Below, piece by piece: positions 55,615 through 64,000 of a stretch of 64,000 nt of DNA. Each line of letters opens with the position of its first letter. Within the stretch, counting starts at the first letter, position 1. The notes under the pieces were generated by a model, which ran no database searches, was not told the DNA's origin, and saw nothing but the letters and a program-made list of their open reading frames with translations. The position numbers and the translations under genes were made by a program. Source of the DNA: Serendipita indica DSM 11827 (Eukaryota; Basidiomycota; Agaricomycetes; Sebacinales; Serendipitaceae). The stretch is taken from contig CAJVGD010000002.1 of assembly GCA_910890315.1 (NCBI GenBank), positions 1,736,001 to 1,800,000 on the forward strand, written 5' to 3'.

Positions 55615-56471
55615 ATGGCTCGCCCACAAGGGCGTCAAATGGATGCACTTCGAGAAGTTACAGCCAGAATTGAGCGCCTAGATCGTGTAGATGCGAGTGC
55701 TCGCTTTGCATTTGGTTTGTCCTAGCTTTAATCGCATTACATTACGATTTGACGAGCATAAAAAGGTACCTCGTCCGCACTTGCATCCGTTTCCGGGCCA
55801 ATAGAGGCAAAACTGGGCGTCGAAGCACCGTCCAAGGCGACGCTTGATATTCTCGTCCGCCCACTTAGTGGCATACCAGGTGTGGGCTCTCTTTTCTGGA
55901 AAGAACAAGACATTGATGGTTTCCAGGAATCACGGAGAGACTGCTAGTCTCGAATCTCCGGAACGTCTTCACACCCGCGATAATCCTCGGTGCACATCCA
56001 CGAACACTCATCCAAGTCGTGATACAAAATCTCTCGCCTCCACCACCAAGTTCAAACTTTAAAAACTCGTTGTTTGAAACGAATCCATCAACGACCGCAG
56101 TGATGGTCAATGCGGCATCCATTGCATTCCTGCAAGCATCATCACTTCCTCTTACTGGAGTTATTGTGGCTGTAGCCGTTGGAGTTAGCTTGCATGATGG
56201 TGAACGAGTTATTCTCGTTGACCCCGAAGATTCGGAACTGGAGACTCTGGTGGCTGGAGGAGTGTTTGCATTTCTATCAGCACAACCAAATGCTGCTGAC
56301 CCAAATGACTTCTCAAAGGCAAAAGTCGTCTGGTCGTTCTGGGATGGAACATTTAGACCAGCTGAAGTATCGCAGGCAGAGGTACTGGCTCGCGCTGCCG
56401 GATTCAAAGTTCTTCGGACATTTTACTCTGTCATATTCGAAGGAAATAGTCCCTCAATGGAACTTGATTGA
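55615..56471 (+). CDS. RRP46: RRP46, RNase PH-like exosome subunit
   Basis: Ring subunit of the RNA exosome in nucleus and cytosol. Start MARPQGRQMDALREV; the first exon ends VDASARFAF. An intron leads to GTSSALASVSGPIEAKLG, ATLDILVRPLSGIPG; a second intron (CCAG|GTGTGG...TTCCAG) leads to ITERLLVSNLRNVFTPAIIL, HPRTLIQVVIQNL, NAASIAFLQASSLPLTGVIV and VILVDPEDSELETLVAGGVF. These are RNase PH fold blocks in RRP46 order; the phosphorolytic active-site residues of bacterial RNase PH are not all present, as in eukaryotic exosome rings. Stop TGA 56469-56471. NUS1 follows 116 bp downstream on the same strand. Confidence 0.83.
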
Positions 56472-56587
56472 TTCTAAACCCTTGCTGCGGCCGCGCGCGA
56501 ATGGCCGCCGACCGGCTGGCTGCGAAATTATTCTGGACCTGCCGGCCACGTAGTGTTTTGGTCGTGTGTAGCTCACAAGCAGCCAAA

Positions 56588-57774
56588 ATGCTCCGATACG
56601 CACTCTTATGGCTCTTTCATCTCTTCCTCGCCCTCAAACGTTTCTTTGCTTCACTACTTCCGAGGAAACAGCCACGTCCCCTCCGCGCTCACCGTCGAAA
56701 GTTGCCAAACCATCTCGCCGTACTGTTGAGTACCAAAGAGAGTGTAGGAAACGGGGAATATAACCTCGGAGAGGCCATAGAAAGTGTTTGTCGTCTCGTT
56801 GAATGGTGTCGAGCATCCGGCATTGAAATTCTAAGCGTCTTTGACTCTGCGAGTAAGTTTCCCAATCGACGATTTGCTACACTTCTGAACTAAAATCCTC
56901 TAGATTTGTTGCCGGGTGCATGGGAAGAGGTTAAAGATGCACTACAGACGGTTGCCGTCATCGAGAGCGTCCAAGCATCGTCCAATTCCGACGCATTTGA
57001 GCCTTCTCGAAAGGGCTGGTCCCAACTATCTTCAGCTCTTCGTCTCCCGCCGACACCGCCGCTTTCCAAAACAGCCTCGTGGGCCTCGATTAGGTCGATG
57101 TCCCCCGACTCACGAGACTCGACACGCGCACACAGCTCAGAGAACACGACACCCACACTCGTCTCGTTTAAACTACAGAGCGAGGAGCATAGCAGGAAGC
57201 GCCAAGCCTCTCTTATATCACAGGAACCTCCACGTCGACCAGGTCCGTTGACGTTGTACATCATATCGGAGCAGCTTGGACGACCACAAATTGCACGAGT
57301 CGCAAGAGAGCTGGCTTTCTCGGCAGTCTCAGAACCTGTATCCAAGCAAGGCGCTTGGAAGGAATCGACGTCTGTGTCCGGCCTTTCCGCCCGTCTAGAA
57401 GGCAAGTCCGTCCTATCCAGGGATACGACCCTAATGCCTTCCAGATCCCTCTGAACAGAATGGCTGGCCATGTCCTGATTTGATGCTCATCCACACTCCT
57501 CCAACCTCTAGAAAGGCCCTCAAGTCTCCGCTAGAGTTTGAAGGGTTTCCACCATGGCAAATACATTTGTCAGAGGTCACGTACGTCCTTAAGCTTCATT
57601 AAACGAGCGCATATAATATTTATGAACAGCTACATCCCCCCACGAAGACCTCAGAGCGACATTCTACGCCAGTTCTGGCCCGTGCCGCAGGAGTTTCCAG
57701 GTGCTATCACCGAGGCCGCCTTTAGGACCGCGCTCGACGAATATGATGGCGCAGAAATGCGCTTTGGAAAGTGA
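56588..57774 (+). CDS. NUS1: NUS1, dehydrodolichyl diphosphate synthase subunit (NgBR-like)
   Basis: ER membrane subunit of the cis-prenyltransferase that makes dolichol. The start MLRYALLWLFHLFLALKRFF is a membrane anchor. Next come RAHRRKLPNHLAVLLSTKES and LVEWCRASGIEILSVFDS, which splices to ANLLPGAWEEVKDAL. The middle (about residues 110-250) is Ser-rich and probably a loop; LTLYIISEQLGRPQIARVAR lies within it. The end has WPCPDLMLIHTPP, LEFEGFPPWQIHLSEVTY, and a final helix to YDGAEMRFGK; the R-x-G-x terminus (here RFGK) is the catalytic motif of NgBR/Nus1. The intron before WPCPD is not resolved. The stop is only 37 bp from the permease stop. Confidence 0.85.
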
Positions 57775-57811
57775 TTATCTCGCTTTACTAGACGACAAAT
57801 AGGATTGTCCA

Positions 57812-59961
57812 CTATGCGATCCAGTAATATAGTCTCCATCCTATTCCCCTCCATCCTTGAAGTCGCTCGTTTCTCAATTCTTCTGCTGCATCAAGGGCGG
57901 CACGCGTTTCCTCATCGGGAATGTAGACGTCGGCTGCTAAATCCACAGTCTTCAAGTCAACGAACTTTGACCGCCGGAAGAGTTTCCAGCCCGCGAATAG
58001 GACAAGGAATACCGGTAATTGGAGGTATAGAGAGAGAAAGTCTACTATGCCAAAGTGAGGCGCAACGGCGCTGTAGGTTTGAACTTTGAACGCGTTAGGG
58101 AATTTGCAATGAGTATTCTTATGCTCGTACCTCCCCAAATAGCAACAACGGCAAAGATCTGTATCGAGTTTTAGGAGTTGCACACATGTAGTACACAAAC
58201 TCACGACGAAAGGTGGACCCCAGAACCTCGTCCATTTTGGGTGCCAGAGCAAGTCGTCCAAGGAATTGCCTTGCAAAGTCCATGCTCTCCTAAAACGCAA
58301 GCTGGCCAGTCCAATCGACAGCCAAGCTAACTGGGGGCCAAAGTTTAGCTTTCCATTCGTATAAATAGTATCATGCAAATACCTGGTTTGAGACACCGAC
58401 TAGGTTTTGCAGCCAATACCACAGTTGCCCACTGCCAACATATGACGATGCAAAGCAAAGTGCAGAACCAGAGCCAGTTGCGACTAATGCTAGCCATGGT
58501 ACTCCACGCAGACTCGTGCGTGCAAAGACGCGGGGTGCTTGTGATGATTTGGCGAGCGAATAAAGAATTCGAGTCCCAGCGAACAATGCGTGATTGCCCG
58601 CTGAGAGAACCGAGGTTAATATGACGGTATTCATAGCGGATGCCGCAATGTCTACGACGCTATTAGCCATTGCCGTCGGAATTAAAGGCCAAACTCACTC
58701 GAGCCCGCCATTGAGAATATGATGGTGAATGGAGATGTCGTGGTCGATTTATTTGACAGATTAGGGTATGTGTATGGCACTGTCGAAAGTCAGAGGACGT
58801 AACGGACGGCAGGTACGATCGTCACCGTTGAGTCCGATGATGAAGCAGGTCAAGAGGTAGAATATCAAAATTCTGAGAGGAATGAGCATACAGCTCACGC
58901 AATTAGAGAGGTACTTGCCTCCAAAACACCAAACGAACAGTCCTTGGTACAGTCCGGGTCGGGTCTCTCGTCTCGCCCGCCGTGATTGCCAATGATTCAG
59001 TGCCTCCATCTGGTTGTATATCAATATCAGTGCCAAATGGTCACACATTAGGGCGACGTACACGACATTGCAGAGGTCACAAAAACGGTAGCCCACCCTT
59101 CAATCCCCCCTACAAATGGCGCATCTCCTATCGTCCAGTTGACCCATCCGATGTATTGATGTTCGCGGTTAATGCCAGTGTTGACGATAGCTCCGGTAAT
59201 GATAAAGACAATAATGGTGACAATCTTGATCGAAGAGAGCCAGTACTCGAGTTCACCATATACCTTGACGTGTATAGCATTGGCTCCGAGAAGGAAGAAG
59301 AGAATCAACAAGGACAGGGCCCATCCTGGAATCTTGGAATCCCAGAAACCAACAACGAGCTGTGCAGCAGTAAGGTCCGAGGCGACTGATACTGCATCAT
59401 TGAACCAATAGTTCCATGTCAAAGCAAAGCCAAAAGCATCATCAACAAAGCGTGTTGCATATGATGTGAAGCTCCCTAAGGGGTGGTGAGTGCTCATGGA
59501 TCACGAATTAGGGGAAGGCTTACCAGCTACGGGATATTGCGTTGCCATCTCTCCTAATAGTAGAAGAGTGATGTAGACAATAAAGCCAGTGATGGAGTAA
59601 CAGATGATCATAGTGCCAGGACCCGCTGCGGCCAGAGACCGTCCCGTACCTATGAAGACATGTCAGGAGAGCGAATGCCAGGAGAAAGAAACAGCATACC
59701 AAGAAAGAGACCTGTTCCAATCGCACCTCCAATGGCAATCATGGAGACTTGGCGTGCAGAGAGCTCTCTTCGTAATCTTGTGTGCTCGTCATCGAGCTGC
59801 GAGTGCAAACTCCCATCTTCCTCTCGGGAACTTTCCGTGTCTTGCAACTTTGATAGGGATTTGGTGCCGTTAGAACCCCCCGTCGCCAATGTGCCATAGT
59901 TTTGATGATCAGAGGCCATATTGGATGCTGAAGCGGGCCGTAGTAAGCTCTCTTGCTCCAT
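57812..59961 (-). CDS. Amino-acid permease (AAT/APC family)
   Basis: Plasma-membrane H+/amino-acid symporter with about twelve membrane segments spread over many short exons. An N-terminal cytosolic region (MEQESLLRPASASNMASDHQ) is followed by TM1 with the family signature RQVSMIAIGGAIGTGLFLG. Later segments include FGFALTWNYWFNDAVSVASD, WALSLLILFFLLGANAIHV, IKIVTIIVFIITGAIVNTGI, AMNTVILTSVLSAGNHALFA with GTRILYSLAK, and FGIVDFLSLYLQLPVFLVLF. It ends with a soluble tail (DLAADVYIPDEETRAALDAA). Stop 57814-57812. Specificity (general or arginine/lysine/proline) cannot be read. Regulation by ubiquitination through N-terminal Lys is a family trait, not shown here. Confidence 0.87.
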
Positions 59962-61242
59962 CTTTATAGCTCAACGAGTGGAGGTCAATGGCGTAATCAA
60001 GGATTCTTCTGGCGTTCTAAGTTGAAGAAGCTGGGGTAGCGTGCGTGAGACGTCGGTTATCGACACGAAATAGCAATGTAGTAGAATAGCGAGCGTTGGT
60101 TAGAAGAAAGGCGGCAGTGTTCAAGTTCAAAGGAGAAGGCCAGGTGTTGCGTCGGCTCCAAGCGGTGCTTTGGATCCGACCGCGTCTCACCACACGCCAT
60201 CAAGAATGTCAGCAGGACAAAAATCTGTTCTGATCGTCTGTCTTGGGAATATTTGTCGATCACCGATGGGTGAAGCCGTCCTTGCGCATGTGTGTCGCCA
60301 CCTTTTACCCGCGATCTGAGCCCTATGGACTGATTGACAAGTCAAGATTGCGCAGCAAAGGGGTATCGATATCAAAGTAGAGAGCGCTGGTACCGCTGGC
60401 TACCATGTCGGCGAGGAGCCAGACGAAAGGTGCGTCCACATCGCTCAAACAGCCGAGTTTAATAGTATTTCTAGGACAGTTGACACATGCAAAAAGGTAC
60501 CCATCTGTTAGAGCCGCTCGGAGATGCGTCTGATGGAGATGTGTTTGCTAGCACAAGGTCAAGATAGACCACACGGCTCAGCAAGTGAAACCATATCATT
60601 TCAGGACATTCGATTACATACTAGCGAGTGACAAATCTAATCTCTCAAACTTGGAACGTATGAAACCAGCAGACGCGACAGCGGAAGGTGTGCTACCGTT
60701 ACCTTATAAAACGTATTCTTAATATTTGCTCAGTGCGGCTCTTTAGCTATTGGGATGACAAGAACGTCATCGCGGATCCGTATTATGGAGGCCAGGTACC
60801 TTTTCCCACTTGTACGCGGATATGATCCTGAAGCAGGCACAGGATGGCTTTGACAAGTGCTTTACACAATGCGAAAGATATAGCAACGCATTCTTAGATG
60901 CCATTACTGAGGGAGGATCCAAGAGCAATCTCTGATCGATCCTATAGATGGCATACAGTATTGTATCACTCTATAGCTCACAAAATGATGTCAGATCGTA
61001 GGAAGGATGCCATGATTCGTCTGGCGCAGGGTCTTGCGCCGCACCATTATTCTAGTACATGATCTTGAGCTCCAGCAACTTTGTCCATGTCCGAAATAGC
61101 CGCGAAAATTATGACCCGACTCCAATAGATCGAGATTGTGGCGTTAAGCGGGCCGTGTGTACGAGAGTCATCGCTAGTAACTAGGGACCGTCGGTCAACC
61201 TCAGCTGCTTTGCTCGCCCGCCCCCACGCCATCACATACTTG
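59962..61242. other. Intergenic region (1.28 kb)
   Basis: It holds the permease promoter and 5' UTR at the left. Frames on both strands are short, without family features. I see no repeat or RNA gene. Confidence 0.4.
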
Positions 61243-62500
61243 ATGACGACGCCAGAGCAACACCTCTACCAGTATTTGCAGCTTCCCGGGGTGACAGAAG
61301 AGACCCGTGCGGTGTTCCTCACCCTTTTGGCTCGGTGCGCGAAACGGGCCAGCTTCAGCGTCTTCGTGTTGGACAGCATTATCCGTCAACTGGACGCAGG
61401 AGACCAGGTGAGCCCTTTAATATGACGCCAGTAACCCTAGCACTCAAAGATAGCGACTCACGCAACGCGACCAAGTCTAACGATCACCTCGCGGACGCGT
61501 TGAACGAAGAGGCGAGCAGGTGGCTAGCCGACTTTTTGACGATTGGTAACCTTTCCAAAACTCTTCTAGAGACAAAACTGCATTTGAGCTGACTTTGGGC
61601 TTTTGAGCAGCGGTCGGGAGGCGAGAGTGTTATGGGAGCACCAGCGCGTCTCATCCATATGGAGGGCCTAGACGCCGCGAAAGACCTTGGTCAAGCAATG
61701 GCCAGCTGGTTCAGACACTTGACCTCGTACGTTGTGTAAGCTAGCAGGGACGGGTGAGCCTGACGTCCGCGGACAGGAGGTGTTTCTGCGAGACGGACAG
61801 AAATGCAGCGTTTCTGGGTCCACTCATAGCTTGGTCTGCGTGCAATTGATCCCCACAAGCGAGGATACCGATCGCCTGGTCTGTCGTTCTTCGGTGTTCC
61901 AAACAAATCTGACTATGTCTGACTCTGATTCAGTCCCGTTTCCGACGTCTAGCTCGCGCCTTCTTCGACAATGATTTGCCCTGTATTGAAGACCCAGTGT
62001 TGCGGTCGACCGAAAACGCAATGCTGGTGACCTGCTTCTGGAAGGACCGTCTAGATAGTGGGTTTTTGACATTCAACAGTATCGATAAAGAGGTGAGCAT
62101 TCAACGTTTGAGAGCCTAAAGCTGACAGCTATTAGTTGCATGCCACCCCAATGTCAATGAGTGATTCCGACCTACTGGATGAAGAAAGGCGTTTGAATGG
62201 CGTCCAAGGGCCAACTCTACTTCAGCTCTGTGGAGGGGTTTGCCAGTACCCAAAACCAGTGAACCAAGAGCTCGCCAAGGTTCACCATACAATCATCGGG
62301 GTGTTGCGTGAAACTGGTACTGTACATACTGCGTCCCGCTACAAAGGCCTGTTCTGACTTTGATTCCTGCAGGTTTACTCGGTCGGCTAATGTCCCAGAT
62401 CGAATACATCAGAAGTATTCCTCCAAGTTTTCTCTCTTTGACCATCCTGAGTCCGGATGACTTTGCCAGGGTCCTCAAGCACAAGTTGAGACTACTCTAA
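61243..62500 (+). CDS. Multi-exon protein of unknown function
   Basis: Several short exons on the plus strand read coherently through GT-AG introns: start MTTPEQHLYQYLQLPGVTEE, then FSVFVLDSIIRQLDAGDQ; an exon with SRNATKSNDHLADALNEEAS; a later exon LDAAKDLGQAMASWFRHLTS; FRRLARAFFDNDLPCIEDP and MLVTCFWKDRLDSGFLTFNS; LQLCGGVCQYPKPVNQELAK; and finally LLGRLMSQIEYIRSIPPSFL with FARVLKHKLRLL, stop TAA 62498-62500. Mostly helical, no transmembrane segment and no recognised domain. Exon borders are tentative. It may be a lineage-specific family. Confidence 0.5.
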
Positions 62501-63265
62501 TCCCCCGTCGATGAGTTTAACATTCCATCCAATATGTAGCGTAAGTCAATCCTGGCAAGGAGATGTGACAGCGCTCAAAGTTTCAGCAGATAAGCAATAT
62601 GTAAAGTACCAACCTTGGACTAGGAGGCATAAACATGCAGATACGTACCTTATACCCCTTACGCATAGAATGTCGATGCAATATAGGCGCCTCTACTGCA
62701 ATGGAGCACGAGCGTCGGAAAATTCAACAACAGGATCCAGCCAACAGCGAGGTCCACTGGATGTCTGAGGTCATCATGAGTATGTCTACTGAGAGTATCT
62801 TGAGTCGTAGACGATTCCAGACCCAGAAGCGGCGCGATCCACAGGTTCTGGCGTCAACACTATTCGCATTTGGCGCGTTGAAGCTCTACAGACGGCATAT
62901 TCCATGCTGTAGGGAGCAGCCATGCTCATTTCAACACGTTTAGAAACTGCCATGAACAACATCACGTTGGGGCTCGGTTCAAGAGTTGGCCATCTCCTCA
63001 ACAATTTAACCATACAAGCTATAGGGTGGACGTGCCTCTGAGCCACTGTCAGAGTAATAAGAAATTGAAGTGAGAATCGCGGATGCTATATCCATGCGTG
63101 CACCCGGCGGCACTTGGGGGGGGGAGGATGCCAGAGCACTTTTTTTCCAGAGCCAATATTCTAAACCTTTAAATTTATACAGCTTGCGACTACATTGTGT
63201 TTCAGTGGAGCTATATCTTTGACTCCAACTGCATCCTCGTGTTGGATGGTTTGTCAACAAAGTCA
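62501..63265. other. Intergenic region (765 bp)
   Basis: Open frames on both strands show no family signature. There is a run of G at about 63118-63125. Nothing else recognised. Confidence 0.35.
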
Positions 63266-64000
63266 ATGTCCGAATCTATTACACCCGCAGTAGCCGCCCC
63301 GAAACGACTGTTAAGACCACTTCCAAGCGCTGGTGCAAGCCGCCGCGTGAGGAAGCAGCCAGTCGATACGGGCATTCAGTCAACACCCGTCAGCCAGCCA
63401 GACGATGATACACCGACTCCAAAGGCATCTAGTACGTTGATAAGATCCAGAGTGACTGATGTCTCATATCCAGGGTAGCAACACCCCTGCCACCAGAAGC
63501 ACCCGACGTCGCATTTACCTTTAGTGTGCCGATTCTGAAAGTCAACGACGCACCTCCAAAGGAAATCCCCACGACGAGTTTGACTGATCCTATCGACGAA
63601 GCAAAGGACGCGGAGCTTCGCAAGAAATTCCTAGGTCTTCGGATTCAGGAGCCAGTCAAACCGATTGCCCCCGTACTCAAGATTCCAAAGAAGGCAAAAG
63701 CACCTGTTGCACCTGTTGAGAGACCCTTGGCAAAGGGTAAGACGTTTAGACTACGTGCAGACTTCTGACATATGTTGCTACAGTCAAAGACATCGACACG
63801 GCACCAAAGCCACAGATTGTATTTGGTGATACGACTACAGTGTTTGGGGAAAGTAAAGGTAGGATTCTGCAATCGCTCAGACTTGTTCTGACTATCCCTT
63901 AGACGCAACCCCTGAAAAGGATGCAGAACCCCCTGAGGTCAACCCTACAAGCCATTTTAGAGCTCAGCAAAGACGAATGGAGCGCGAGAGAAGGGAGCGA
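63266..64000 (+). CDS. Unknown Lys/Pro-rich protein (partial, 3' end outside window)
   Basis: Start MSESITPAVAAPKRLLRPLP at 63266, with several short exons joined by GT-AG introns: the first with Ser/Thr/Pro-rich VSQPDDDTPTPKASS, the next ATPLPPEAPDVAFTFSVPIL and LTDPIDEAKDAELRKKFLGL, then PVKPIAPVLKIPKKAKAPVA, IDTAPKPQIVFGDTT, and a charged part (FRAQQRRMERERRER) running off the right edge. It looks disordered and basic. I do not recognise a family; a nuclear protein is a weak inference. Confidence 0.5.

Noticed and set aside
58555-58590. TTCGAGTCCC as a tRNA T-arm
   Set aside because: It lies in a permease exon and no acceptor, D or anticodon arms pair around it.

Overview
The window is nuclear DNA of a filamentous basidiomycete, almost certainly Agaricomycotina. 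The evidence is dense genes on both strands, many very short GT-AG introns (about 45-60 nt, some with a CTAAC branch site), typical fungal gene content, and a NACHT-WD40 NLR of the kind amplified in mushrooms and their relatives. A Rhizoctonia/Ceratobasidium-type fungus is my best guess, but this is inference. No tRNA, rRNA, CRISPR array or retroelement coding sequence was recognised.

Left part (1-20.8 kb): a partial TAF1 gene runs off the left edge and is divergent from the meiotic recombinase DMC1. Next come NAD-dependent glycerol-3-phosphate dehydrogenase, a broken trypsin-like peptidase gene, a large disordered unknown protein, a bHLH transcription factor, and RAD51, the mitotic paralogue of DMC1, about 10 kb away. 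A ribosomal/housekeeping run follows: eL13, mitochondrial uL4m, uS9 (with a GC-AG intron) and NUDC.

Middle (20.8-39.5 kb): a fused pseudouridine-5'-phosphate glycosidase/PfkB kinase with a mitochondrial-type leader, a cytochrome b5-fused sphingolipid-type desaturase, a dual-specificity phosphatase, an Ngl2/Angel-like ribonuclease, a second broken copy of the trypsin-like peptidase, a decayed duplicate of the 5' end of the ribonuclease gene, a Rho-GEF, and a Ser/Pro-rich unknown whose start codon seems to be made by splicing.

Accessory island (39.8-47.8 kb): a large NLR gene (helical N-terminal domain, NACHT, 21 near-identical WD40 units of 129 bp) is bracketed by two direct copies of a ~0.8 kb non-coding-looking repeat, one of which carries 433 extra bp. 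Within the WD array two units are 2 and 1 nt short, so the frame leaves and returns. This is the most unusual region of the window.

Right part (47.8-64 kb): SEC39, a mitochondrial m-AAA protease (AFG3/YTA12 type), an F-box protein, exosome subunit RRP46, NUS1, an amino-acid permease, an unknown multi-exon gene, and the 5' part of another unknown gene cut by the right edge. Many gene pairs share head-to-head promoters of only 78-150 bp or have 3' ends less than 60 bp apart.
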